A DNA stretch of 64,000 nt from Epiperipatus broadwayi. Lineage: Eukaryota > Onychophora > Udeonychophora > Euonychophora > Peripatidae. Below are positions 38,607-49,790 of the stretch, one piece after another. Each line of letters opens with the position of its first letter. Position 1 is the stretch's first letter. Under the pieces are notes generated by a model. The model ran no database searches. It was not told the origin of the DNA and was given only the letters and a program-made list of their open reading frames with translations. The stretch spans positions 3,164,001 through 3,228,000 of the forward strand of contig JAQFVV010000032.1 of the NCBI GenBank assembly GCA_028023455.1, read 5' to 3'. A program made the position numbers and the translations under genes.

Positions 38607-40790
38607 TTATATTCTTTTCATCATCGGTACTACACTTTGTTTTAGGTTTATTAGGGACCAGGTCTGGTTGAACATCCAATTCTGAGAAAATTTTTGGTCT
38701 AATTCTTTAATTTCTTTTAGTAAGTGTAAAGACATTTTCATCATGTCATATTCTTCTCCACTTTCGAAGATAGTCTTATTTCTCAATGACCAAATGGAAA
38801 AATTTATAAATGTTGCCAATCTTATGACCCCAAAATGTCCACTCTTGAAGGCCTTAGTCAAATTTACACAAGCTGATTCTTTGTTTTTAATGAGAGATTT
38901 AAAAGTGTTTCTTATGCTATTCCAAATTTGATACTCCTCCAATATATGTGCCATTGTCTCATCACAACACCTACATAGTGCATATATAGGGTCCAGATTA
39001 TAATTTCTTTTACTATGTAGGAAGTCAGCGGTAGGCAAGGCCCCAAGGTTAACCTTGATTAAAAAATCAACAAACCTCAGTTCCAATTTTAGACGTTTGG
39101 TCAACCTGGAGAACCTCAATATTCCAATCAAAAGAATATTGTCAATTTTAGTTTCTTCCGGATTCATAAGATCATATGTGTTCCAGTAGTTTAGTTTGTT
39201 ATTAAACATTGTTCCTGGCTTCTTCATTTTTAGATGGTTAAATACTATAGAGATTTGCTTTTGAATCCAAAGCCTTCCACTTTTGGGAGGTGGCCTATCG
39301 GTAGGAGTTATTTCTTCTGGGAATATTGGCCCTTCCATATCTGGGTTTTTCATAAATAATCTGGTAAGTACATTATGAAAACACTGTATTAATAAGATTT
39401 TGACTGAGTGTAGTCCTATGCCGTTCATCTGTTTAGGTTTCTGTAGGAGGCGCAGGCTGATGACAGGAGCTTCCCCCCCCCAACACAGCTTCCTACATTG
39501 GGTTTTGACATTCCTTATAAAGGCTTTCATCGGTGAGAAGCTCGCAAGGAAGTATGTAATCTTGGGGAGCATGACAGCATTCATCAGCGCGATTTTTCCG
39601 AACAAAGACAAATAAATCTCCAACGATCCAATAAATTTTGTTATCTTAGTCATTGTCATTTTCAATGTCCTTCCTCATTTTAGATGGGGGGACACTAGGT
39701 GAAAACCCAGGAACTTCTGAGGTGGAGTCTTAAATATGCCAGGAATTTGCTTGCCAGTCATAATCGACCAGATTGCCGATTTCTCCTTGTTGACTCTCAG
39801 GCCAAATTCACATTCAAATTGGTCCAAGAGCTCCTCTAGTCCAGCAAGCTCCTCCCATGAAGCAAGAAAAACCACCACATCATCCATATAGGAGACATGA
39901 TGGACCCTCTCTCTTAGCAAAGGTATGGATATCCCTTTAAGAGATGTCTCGATGCTTAGCAGGAGGGGATTCACATAGGCAGTGAAAAGGAGCACACTCA
40001 GAGGAGAGCCCTGAGGAATAGAAACAGCAGGCTTAAATCCTGGGGACACCCTCCCATCCAAAGACAAAAACACCTCCCTATTATATAAGAGGTTCTCTAT
40101 CATCTGAAGGTAGGCAGCTGGTACTTTGAGTCCCTTCAGGATCTTTATAAGTGGGTCAACTCGAACACAATCAAAAGCAGCAGCAAAATCAAGCTGAACT
40201 GCAATTGGCTGTGAGACCTTCATGCGAATGTGGTCTATCAATAGATGAAATTGGCTCACAGCATCGGCCATCAAGCTCCCCTTTTTGGCAAACTGGCAAT
40301 TAGACAGCTGATCAATTATAGTATCTTGTATGTCATTTTTAATTAGAGCCTCAACTGTTTTTACCAGTAGAGAGATCATTGATATTGGCCTGATATTCCC
40401 CATGTTCCGAGGGCCCTCTAGTTTCTTAACCAGAGGAACCATGGCAATTGGGTTGATCCCTGGAAGTTCCTAGCAGCCGTCTGCCAAAAGATCTGCCATT
40501 CTTTTAATGATTGGTGCTGAGAAAGCACTTAAATGAAGCAGGTGGAATTTTGGGATTCCATGCAAGCCAGGATGTGTTTTGCCTGGCATCATCTTTAATT
40601 TATCAATTATTCTTTTTTCTGTGATTTTGTGGTTTGAATTTTTAATTAAATTAAATTCTCTTCTTTGAATGATGATTCCACCTGGCTTAAACTTTTCAAC
40701 ATAATGGTCACATATCCTGGCCAACATGAAAGTCCCTCCATACAGGTTTCCATAATAATGACTACATACCAATCTTTTAATCAAATTTGA
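38607..40790 (-). pseudogene. L1/Tx1-like LINE reverse transcriptase, 5'-truncated, two in-frame stops
   Basis: One minus-strand frame of 726 codons runs from about 40784 to 38607, interrupted only by a TAG (at 40470-40472) and a TGA (39675-39677). RT landmarks occur in order: MPGKTHPGLHGIP, NIRPISMISLLVKTVEALI, QLDFAAAFDCV (motif A), IPQGSPLSVLLFTAYVNPL (motif B), SYMDDVVVF (motif C, catalytic YMDD), VNKEKSAIW and KFLGFHL. After the TGA come the LINE thumb region, with KLCWGG as in L1/Tx1 elements, and a zinc-knuckle remnant (LCRCCDETMAHILEE, where the last Cys is replaced). The endonuclease domain is absent: a stop precedes 40784 and similarity ends, as expected for 5' truncation. It is richer in G+C than the flanks, so comparatively young. 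Confidence 0.9.
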
Positions 40791-41291
40791 AAACTATAAT
40801 TAAGCACTCAAGTTCTTTGTGATGGGGTAATTTTAAAAAATTTCAAAACATAATAAATTCCATCTGAAACTAAAAGATAAAAAATTTAGTTCAATTTCTT
40901 AAAGAATAAAAATACTCTGCCCATTTTACAATAATCAGATATTACAGTATCACAAATTTAAAATGACAAAGTACATAATACAGTTGCATTTCACAATAAT
41001 AGAACGGTGACTGATTTTTAGTATTGAGTGAAGTTTATTATGTCACTTTGGTCTATGTTTCATTCATGAAAGCATTTAGACACCATCAAACCGCAATTAT
41101 TCATGGTGAAAATTTATTAATACAAAAGTAAATAAGCAATAATCAGACATTCTTCTATGTACTTAACACAGTGCAATACATTATTATAGTACATTTTCAA
41201 AAATAGTTGAGTTTTGACTCTCCAGTCTTCAGAGTTTTAATGTACATAATATAATAATTGTAATTAACATAGAAAACAAAATTTTATATCT
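40791..41291. other. AT-rich interval, no gene seen
   Basis: No frame, RNA gene or repeat supported between the LINE 5' truncation point and the family B element. Confidence 0.4.
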
Positions 41292-41650
41292 AAGATCTAA
41301 CCATAAGGGACTTAATACAGACTTTCAAGCTCGTTTCAGCTATTTATTCTATCATATATCCAATACACGTGAAAAAGATAAATGATCTCCAATATACGTA
41401 AGTTTTCTTCAGCGATCCACTCCAAATATAAATCGAGCACATTATATATATGTGGCGGAGATGATCTGGACCAACTGATGAGTGATGATTCAGTATAAAA
41501 TACCTATACTGGAGATCATTTATTTTTTCACATGTGTTTGGTCACGTGTATCGGTTGTATAAGATAGAGCACAGCTAAAAAGAGCTTGAAAGGCTATGTT
41601 CAAGTCCCTTATGGTTACATTAAACTCCAAGTATATTTATATTCAATAAA
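41292..41650. mobile_element. Family B foldback element
   Basis: A perfect 16-bp terminal inverted repeat, TAACCATAAGGGACTT (41298-41313) and AAGTCCCTTATGGTTA (41602-41617), bounds two head-to-head copies of the family B core. The right copy (+) keeps the hammerhead-like region at 41461-41519. The left copy (-) has CTGAAGA (41406-41412) and TTGG (41389-41392) but has lost stem II. A short non-inverted tail, ATTAAACTCCAAGTAT, is shared with the 61.2-kb element (ATTAAGCTCCAGGTAT). Confidence 0.8.
41461..41519 (+). ncRNA. Hammerhead-like ribozyme relic, family B copy at 41.5 kb
   Basis: Outer stem I ATGATCT (41461-41467) pairs perfectly with AGATCAT (41513-41519). A GGA bulge and CCAA (41471-41474) follow, the latter pairing with CTGG (41509-41512) at three of four positions. 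The core box CTGATGA (41475-41481) is intact. Stem II is GTGATG / CAGTAT around ATT, weakened by substitutions. The next triplet is AAA where GAA is required, so the essential G12 is lost. Stem III is A-T / A-T with loop ACCT, and the predicted cleavage site follows A41508. Probably inactive. Confidence 0.55.
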
Positions 41651-41886
41651 ATGTAACAAGATCATGAAAAATTCAATCTGACTTTTTTTTAAATAATTTT
41701 ATATTTATATTAAAATACATGAAGTTATACATTCATTTGCATTTAATTTTGAAAATAATTTTAAATGCTTATACTTTTTTTTGAACACAGCTATATTTTA
41801 TTAATGCAAACAATATTTTAAAAACAAACAAAAAAAATATACTACAGTAAAATAATTATACGCAGACATCCAACATATAGCTTTTT

Positions 41887-42697
41887 AAACAAAGCAAAGC
41901 AAAACTCCATATAGTAGTGTCACCTGTGCTAAACAGAGTAATCAATGGATGCCAGAAGGCTTGTGCATAAAATCCCTATCTAATGCCTACTCATCCAATA
42001 TCCCCAGACTAGTTTCTGGCTTGTGGCATTCGTCAGTGAGGGGCTTTGAATCTGAGAGCACTGCATCCAGATCTTAGGATCTAATGCAACCCTCTAGCAA
42101 ACACCTTTTATCTCTACTTAACTACAAAACTATGAGCATGAAATTGAAAACACAAAAAATATTTTCAATCTAAGCTCAATAGCTTATATGTTTTTATGGG
42201 TCTGAACTCATTTCAGCACCCATACAGTTTGGTGTCTTTGGCTCTTTAACAATCATAGCCACCACTACCCTATTAGGCAGGATTGGTGTTAAACCAGCAA
42301 GCATCAAAACACCAAAATTTATGGGTGCTGAACTGAGTTCAGACCCATATGACTATATAAGCTATTGAGCTTAGATTGAAAATATTTTTTGTGTTTTCAA
42401 TTTCATGCTCATAGTTTTGTAGTTAAGTAGAGATAAAAGGTGGTTGCTAGAGGGTTGCATTAGATCCTAAGATCTAGATGCAGTGCTCTCAGATCCAAAG
42501 CTCCTCACTGACGAAGGCCACAAGCCAGAAACTAGTCTGGTGATATTGGATGAGTAGGCATTCGATAGGGATTTTATGCACAAGCCTTCTGGCATCCATT
42601 GATTACTCTGTTTAGGACAGATGGCACTACTATATGGAGTTTTGCTTTGCTTTGTTTATAAACAATTATGTGCTTGTATTGAAGATGTGATCATGTG
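41887..42697 (+). mobile_element. Family A foldback element, long copy with target duplication
   Basis: Arms of about 350 bp, highly similar to each other (41887-42237 and 42307-42655), surround a 70-bp centre. The outer ends read AAACAAAGCAAAGCAAAACT and the complement. Past the right arm is a non-inverted tail (TATGTGCTTGTAT, then GATGTGATCATGTG) shared with the other copies. ATATAGCTTTTT occurs at 41875-41886 and again at 42698-42709, a 12-bp target-site duplication. Each arm carries the CTGACGA ... GAAAC hammerhead-like block. No protein frame. The copy at 12769 is this element with the middle deleted. Confidence 0.85.
42493..42551 (+). ncRNA. Hammerhead-like motif in the right arm of the family A element
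   Basis: CTGACGA (42508-42514, fits CUGANGA) is followed by GGC / GCC around CACAA (42516-42526) as stem II, then GAAAC (42528-42532). A two-base gap and GTC (42535-42537) come next, the classic hammerhead cleavage triplet, with minimal stem III AC/GT. Flanking TCA pairs with TGG (42538-42540), and outer ATCCAA (42493-42498) pairs with TTGGAT (42546-42551). The first stem II pair is A/A, a defect. The left arm has the inverse at about 42006-42036. Very short stem III is known from hammerheads of Penelope-like elements. Confidence 0.4.
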
Positions 42698-42709
42698 ATA
42701 TAGCTTTTT

Positions 42710-43929
42710 GTTTAAAATGATTTATGCAAATACGTATATCTTGATTATATTCACAAAGTATTATGATAGCGAAAACTTTTTAAAAAATTTTTTTTGAATT
42801 GTTAAGGTTAAATATTACTCAACTTACAAATAAAAGACATCATATCATTTCTGCTTTTTGTTTTAATCTAACGCATGAAACAAAACTTTTTAACATGAAG
42901 AGGTTTTCAATGTACCCCCCCCCCCATTAAAGAGCCACAAAGACAGAGAAAAATGTGTTCATGAAAAATACAAATTTCTGAATTTGAACATGTATTTTAA
43001 TAATAGAACAGAATAGAATCTGTATTATCCTAATGAAAATAAAAATTATTTTAAAAGTAAATAAATGAAAACAAAAAAATACTTTGATTTATTCACAGAT
43101 TTCTATATTTAAATATTCATCATATACAATAGTTGCTATTTTGTAATAAGGCTGAATTCATGAAACATAATGTGCCCGTTTTTCCTCTCCTACAGTCATA
43201 AAAATATTTATTTACAAATTATAAGAGGAAATCATGATAAAAAGACAAGATTAGGATCAAAGAAACACATTTGACTCCTGAGTGATAGTTTGCGATCCCA
43301 GATCTAAAGCAAGGAAGTAAAATGATTTTGCAATTAAAACAAAATAAAATCTATTAGCAAAAAAGTAGTTTTAAACTGAATCCAATTCTGTATATATACT
43401 GTGAATGATGTAAAAGTATTAGTTTTTATATTACAAGATTTACGGGTATACTGGAATAGATTCAATACATTGACCATTGATTATAAACTTCATAAGATCG
43501 CTAAACAAGTGTTTGTCTAAATAGTGAAAGAGTTGAGGAATAAAAATAATAATAATTTAAAAAGTTTCCAGAATAAATGGAAATTAAACCTAATAGAAAT
43601 AAACGAAGAGATAAGCTTAGTAGCCAATGATACAGACAACAGCTATTTATTTGCATTATATATAACATTTACTACTGACGCATTCAAAAGCTATCAACTG
43701 AATAGTGAATTCCAATTCACTACAACATAACTATGTAACCTTTAGTATATGATACTATACACATTCATTATGTAATCAAAATAATTATATAAAATTAAAT
43801 AAGTATGTGATTATAAATATAATCAGTAGCACCATTTTTTCCCCTTGAGATGATGTAATAATAATAATAAAAGAATTTTATTGTACAAAAAGTTTGATTG
43901 ATATATTTGTTGTTATTCTTTTAGAATAA
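42710..43929. other. AT-rich interval, no gene seen
   Basis: A C-run lies near 42917-42927. The open frame at 43524-43730 is Asn/Lys/Ser-rich with no family resemblance and is taken as chance. Confidence 0.4.
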
Positions 43930-46330
43930 AATTAGCCAATAAGTTTTCATTGTGATAAAATATTAGAGAATTTTTATATTGATGTATAAAATGCTTTTGA
44001 CTATATCAAACAACATTTTAAGATTTTCATGGAAACTTTAATATTAGAACTGGGAAATGATTAAAACCATGAAAGGGCTGTGGGTAAATTTGATTATAGT
44101 AATAGAAATGAGAGAGGACATAGATTTGTGAAGTTTGCAGAAGAAAGGAAAACTATAAATATAAATTCTTTTTTTTTTTGAGAAAAATGCTAAAAGAAAA
44201 TGGACATGGAAGCATCCAAATATAGGTACAGAAAAATCGGATTATTAACAGAAAATATGTATTTCAAGACGGTAATGTTTATAATAGATTCAACACAGGA
44301 AGTGAATATTGATTAGTAAGATGTAAAATACATGTTAATGTATTGATAATGTTTTGAAACATTCCAAAACATTAAATTTAGAACTTTCTATTCATGTTAA
44401 AATTTTATTAGACTTTGAAAATGGTACACATTTGACTGAAATCAATAAGAAGAAAACTAATATTTTATTAAGTACTGCATGAAAGATTATCGATACAAAA
44501 AAAAAACCAGCAAATTACCAATACATCTTTTATTGAGACAAGTGAAGATATGAAGAAAAAAAAAGGAATATGAAAATTTTTAAAATAATCCATTAAGAAA
44601 AATTGAATATCTTAGAGTTTTGTAAAATGATATAAAAAAAAGTTAAGTTTATAAGAAAATATAATTGTGAATTGACAAGTAAAGTTATAGAAGAAAATAA
44701 AAGTCTCACAAGTGTAACACAGCATTTTGGTATTGGAAGGAAAGTTATTTCTCCAATAACAAGAAAAGATAATATTAAAAAGAAAAATGATATCATAAAA
44801 TGTGTAGAAGAATTAAAGTAAAAAACAAGAACACAAAATATCTCCTATAATTATTACTTCTGATTTGTCCAGCATTTTAAATGAAGAATTTAATATGCAA
44901 ATAAATCTATAAAGAAGGGAAAAGCTCCAGAAAATGATGAATTATTACTGATATCTTAAAAGAAACACATTATCAAATAGAAAAATTGTCAACAAAATTA
45001 TATACCAAATGTCTAAATATTAAAATTTATCAGATGATTGGAAGAGTACAGTAACAACATTAATATTTAAGAAAAATGACAAAGAAGATATTAGAAATTA
45101 CAAACCTATTGGTCTACTATCATTTCTATACAAAATTTTTACAAAGATAATTGCATCTCATTTATAATAAACTTTGGATTTTGACCAATGGATATACACA
45201 TTGGATCTAAAGTGATTTAAACATAGCGGATCATATTCAAATATCAAGAGAAGTAAAAAAGCTTCAATAAATACAAGTTACTGTTAAGCTTTGGAATTAT
45301 GAAAAGCCATTTGATTTTATAAGCATTTCTACTGTGATTAAACATTGAATTGTAGACTTGAGATATTGTCATATTCTGAAAGATATTTATCAAAATGTAA
45401 CAGCAATGATTAGATTGTATAGTGATGCTAAGAAGATTAACATAGAGAATGCAGTATGACAAGGTGATTTCCATATCTCTAAAACTGCTGTTTTATTTCG
45501 TAGATTAAAATGGAAGATAGTACATTAAAAATACATGAAGATTATTTAAGTCATCTAGGTTTTGTAAATGATGTGACTGTTTTTGGAAATAATTCTTCAG
45601 AGATTTAGAAATTATTGCAAGAATTATTCTTTTGGAAATAATTCTTCAGAGATTTAGAAATTATTGCAAGAATTATTAGATAAAAGTAAGAAAGTAGATC
45701 TAAAGATAAATACTAACAAGACTAAAATAATGTTAAATGCATTTTCTTTGATAAGTAAAATAAAACTTGATAAACAGGAAGTTAACAATAAATAGAAACA
45801 TAATGAATGAAATTATAGAATTAAACTTGGATTAAGTCCTTTTATTACAAGTAAGTTTACATTGAAAAGAAATATGGTATGGGTTTGAAAAGAAAGATTT
45901 TTTAACAGATGTGTTTTACCATTTCTTATATATGGATCTGAAATCTGGAAAATTGACAGAAGAGTAATACAGAGATTTCAACAACTCACTCAACAAAGTA
46001 TGGAAAGATATTTTGGGAACAATAGAAAAGAATCAAAAACAATATTTGAGTCAGAAAACAATAGATATCATTAATATCACTGGAAGGATTAAGAGATTGA
46101 AATAGAACTGGTCTGGATACATTTCTTGAAGTAATGATAATATATGGATACTTGAAGTATTAAACAGAATCCCAAGAGATTGAAAAATACTTAGAGAGAG
46201 ACTACATATGAAATAGCTCAGGGGAACCAACTTTGTTAATATAATGTGAAGAAAAGAAGCTATAGTTCAATTAGGTTAAACTTGGAGAGACCATTCTGAA
46301 GTGAATTGATAGGATTGAAAATGATCATCA
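43930..46330 (+). pseudogene. RTE-type LINE relic (endonuclease plus reverse transcriptase)
   Basis: Across many stops and frame changes the + strand shows an RTE polyprotein. Near 44100-44215 is the endonuclease part NERGHRFVKFAEERKTINI, then KRKWTWKHPN. From 45029 come SDDWKSTVTTLIFKKNDKED and IRNYKPIGLLSFLYKIFTKI (RT). At about 45540 is YLSHLGFVNDVTVFGNN, the catalytic box with FADD decayed to FVND. From about 45900 there is FFNRCVLPFLIYGSEIWKID, then QQSMERYFGN, typical of the RTE thumb. It ends in an ATGATCATCATAATATTATG-type tail, like RTE 3' ends. Old and dead. Confidence 0.85.
45581..45677. repeat. Tandem duplication of 48 bp inside the RTE relic
   Basis: Positions 45581-45628 and 45630-45677 are identical, starting TTTTGGAAATAATTCTTCAG and separated by one C. 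This is a later slippage event in the decayed reverse transcriptase. Confidence 0.9.
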
Positions 46331-47309
46331 TAATATTATGTTGTAATGAAAATATGAGTATTAGATAAAATGTAAAGAGAAGAAAATAAGAATGAATACA
46401 CAAGGTAATAAATGTATTCATTCAATTTGTATTCATAATTCCATATAAAAAGAATTGTTATTTATTATAAATTTTAAAACATAACAACAATATATATATA
46501 ACAGCTATTATAGAAAATATATATTAATAATTATATATTAAAAACTTTTTTGGCACATAATTTTATGCCCTAATCAATGGTTAAGCATGTGTTTTAAAAT
46601 ATCAATCTATTTTTGCATAAAGAGTGCCATCTATTGTTTCATAGTAGAAATAAAAATAAGAACAATAATAAATAAAACAAAACATGAATAAAATAAAATT
46701 ATAATGCAGCAATGCAGATTGTTAGGAAATTCAGTAAAAGTTCAAACAAATTACTATATAACATAACAATACATAGAATAAATCAAAAATATATCTTATA
46801 CAATTTTATATATACTACATTATTATATAATTTTCCATTCACTTTTAATTGATCAGTTATTAATTAAATTTGTTAAAGTTTTATAAATATTCATACATTT
46901 ATTTATTATGCTTAACATAATGTGTTTCTTATATGTGTCTTCTTTTTGGAATATTAATGTAATTTAATAGTTTAGATAATATCCACAGTTTTGCTTTTTA
47001 GGCATTACACACATATGTGTAACTTATATTATGGTATGCAATGAATTCTAGTGGTTCTTTTGTCTGACTCAGCAGTATTAATGTTTTATCTTTTTTAAAA
47101 AAACCTAAAGATATCAGCATTATATGGACCTGTACAAAATTTTGTGTGTGCATCAAATTTTCATTTTCTCCTCAAAATTTATATATTTATAAAAAACAAA
47201 CATGTAAATATTAGTTTTATGATAGATGGTCAAATAGCAAAAATTCTGGAAAAAATAATATGTAATTATAAAATAAGGGATGAGATAAACTTTTAAAAAA
47301 GAAATCATA
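46331..47309. other. AT-rich interval, no gene seen
   Basis: No supportable feature between the RTE relic and the Tigger element. Confidence 0.4.
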
Positions 47310-47311
47310 TA

Positions 47312-48666
47312 TAGGCAGTCCCCTAGTTATAAACTTAATTGATTCCTGATGTGTGTTTGAAAGTTGAAATTGTTTGAAAGTAGAGGTATGTAAAAAAACC
47401 CATCAAAAATGGTTTTCAAAATACAGTATTTATTTTTTATTGATTAGTATCTGTAGTTTTGTTTACAAATTCATCAAGAATTAATTGAATTGTATTCTTT
47501 TTCTTTAACATTCTGTCTTTTTCTATTGCCCTTAGAGATATACGCTCTCTATTAGGATCATATTCTTCAATGTTGGTCAAAAATTTGTCAAGATGCATGA
47601 AGACTTCATTCATATTCTTGATTGTCAAACTCTTAACAATAAGTTCATTATCAGGTTCTTCTTCATTTTGGATTTCATTCATTTCTTGTAGTTTAATAAA
47701 GTATTCATTTGACAGAGGTTCTGAGTGAGATTGCATTAACTCATCAGTGATATCGCTTGCTTTCAACAGCAGAGTCTTCTTTTAATTCTTTCTTTCAATC
47801 TTCATGCAAACCAAGAGCCTTGGCTTGAATAACTGATAAATTCACTGGGATGCCTTTTTGATGTTGATCTTCAATCCATAAAGCCAAAGATTTCTCCATT
47901 TCATCCATTACTATGCCGTGTCTTTTTGAAATAATCTTTGAAGAAATATTTCCACAATTTTTAACGTATGTCTTAATTTTGTTCTTATTTTTTACAAATT
48001 ATGTTGTTGGTCGGTTTAAATTACATGAATGTGCGATTGAAGTAAAAGATTCATCATTTTCAGAATAGCTAATTATATCCATTTTTGTCTCAACTGTTTA
48101 GGGTTTAAGAGACCTTGATTTCTTTTTGGTTGTATCAACATTGCTGTTTTTTTTGTTTTTCACTTGTGTTTTTAATTAATAAGAATGAAAAAAATTCACC
48201 AAAACAGAAATATATACAGTGTATGTGTAATGTAATCACGCACAAACTACTTTTATAAAAAAAGATGATCCCATTCAAGACAGTCTGTAATGATGCTAAA
48301 AATAAAAGTAATTAATGCCAGAGAGATGGGAAGATTTACTGTATCTTATCTAAGTTCTTATTGTTCTCTAAAATATATTTTTAATTATTTTCTAAATTCC
48401 AAAGTTTATCTTTCTTTAGAAAAAATTCAGTTATGAATTATGTAAATAGTTTTTTTATCAGATACTGTAAATTTGTGGCATTAATTACTAAAGGGAATTT
48501 TTTAATTATTAAAATATTAAAATACTGTACAATTTTGAATACTCATTTCTTTCTACATTGTATAGCACATGAAAGTATGTGCATAGATAAAGATCTAAAG
48601 TCCAAGAGCGATTCCGTAATAGCAAAATGTTTATAACTCGAGTGTTTGTAACTAAGGAACTGCCTG
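47312..48666 (-). pseudogene. Tigger (pogo superfamily) transposon, internally deleted
   Basis: The ends are inverted repeats of the Tigger type: TAGGCAGTCCCCTAGTTATA at 47312 and the complement of TTTGTAACTAAGGAACTGCC at the right, each flanked by TA (47310-47311 and 48667-48668). On the minus strand the transposase is readable in order. The N-terminal helix-turn-helix is KKKSRSLKP ... SFTSIAHSCNLNRPTT. The CENP-B-like second domain is MDEMEKSLALWIEDQHQKGI, then PVNLSVIQAKALGLHED. A jump that omits the DDE catalytic core follows, and then the C-terminal NEVFMHLDKFLTNIEEYDPN (open for 109 codons at 47437-47766). The length of 1355 bp is about half of an autonomous element. The + frame at 48433-48636 is not a gene. 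Confidence 0.9.
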
Positions 48667-48668
48667 TA

Positions 48669-49159
48669 GAAAATTAATTGTGACAATTTTAATATGATTT
48701 ACTACTCGCAGACAGTGAAACAATTAGTTGAAAAAGCCAAAGAACATAATTATTAAAAGAGTGACAAATCTGCTTTATACATTCACTACTTAACACATGA
48801 ACATAAAAATAAATGCCATAAAATATTAAACCTTTAAACTACATTAAAGACCTAAAAAAAAAGACAAATATATAAAATAAATTATATTTAGCATAACAGT
48901 TAATAACTTGTCAATTAAAAATGAATAGAAAATTATATAAGTCAGTATATATAAAGTGGTATAAAGTATGTTTTTATTTATTCTGTGTATTGTTATGTCA
49001 TATAGTTAATTTGTTTCAACTTTTATTGAATCTCTAACAATCTGGATTGCTTTATTATAATTTTATTTTGTTTTATTCATATTTTATTTATTTGTATTGT
49101 TCTTATTTTTACTTATGTTATGAAATAGTAATTGCCTCTCTGTATACAATAATAAGTTA
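48669..49159. other. AT-rich interval, no gene seen
   Basis: Nothing supportable between the Tigger element and the LINE fragment. Confidence 0.4.
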
Positions 49160-49790
49160 GGAGAATTGTTTAGTGTTATAGTGGCAAAGAATGGGATAGA
49201 AGAATAGATGCATTAATAAAAAATAGGGAATTGGAGAGATGGAGAACTAGTATGGAGAGGAAAAGCAATTTATTTTTATATAGAAGTAAACAGAATATTG
49301 GATGTGGATTAATTTACAATAATAGCAAGAAAAGTAGTTTACTGTGTAAGGCTCAAACAGGATCATTAGCAACAAGGGAATATACACATAAATGGAGGAA
49401 TGTGGGTGATTTAGTCTGCAAGTTATGTAAGGAAGGCATGGAAAATAGTAGGAATCTATTAATTCAATGTAAATGCTTACCAGCATACAAATAATGAAGT
49501 TGTGGGAGAATAAATATAAACAAAGTAATTATACAGAAAGTGGGTCCTTGGTTTATATGTTGAGTTTGGAAAAAGATAAGGAGGATCTGGATATAAATGC
49601 TATAGAGTGGGCAAAGATAATAATGTGGAAATGAAATGGAGAAAGATAGAGAAGAATATGAAAAAAACTTAGAGTGAGGAATGGAAAGGGAAGGTGAGAT
49701 GGAAAACAGGTTTCTCTGGGCATAGTGGCTGAGATATTCCTGACTCTGATAAAGGATAAGCCATAGTGCACTGCATCACAAACTACTAAA
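49160..49790 (+). mobile_element. LINE 3' fragment, same family as 1-770
   Basis: The frame from 49231 encodes the post-RT region: KAQTGSLATREYTHKWRNVG, then LVCKLCKEGMENSRNLLIQC. The zinc-knuckle His is changed to Asn compared with RHLLIQC at 1-398. Beyond the frame break at 49494 it continues in step with the other copies to GACTCTGATAAAGG. This copy reaches further 5' than the others (AGAATGGGATAGAAGAATAG), giving the best view of the family in this window. Dead fragment. Confidence 0.75.

Noticed and set aside
38743-39615. Plus frames inside the LINE region
   Set aside because: Shadows of the minus-strand reverse transcriptase frame.
40460-40480. Programmed stop-codon readthrough in the LINE (in-frame TAG)
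   Set aside because: A second in-frame TGA and a missing zinc-knuckle Cys indicate ordinary decay; no readthrough context was seen.
48433-48636. 67-codon + frame
   Set aside because: Lies inside the Tigger element, opposite to its transposase, in non-conserved sequence.
49247-49771. Minus frames of 79 and 72 codons
   Set aside because: Antisense shadows of the LINE fragment at 49160-49790.
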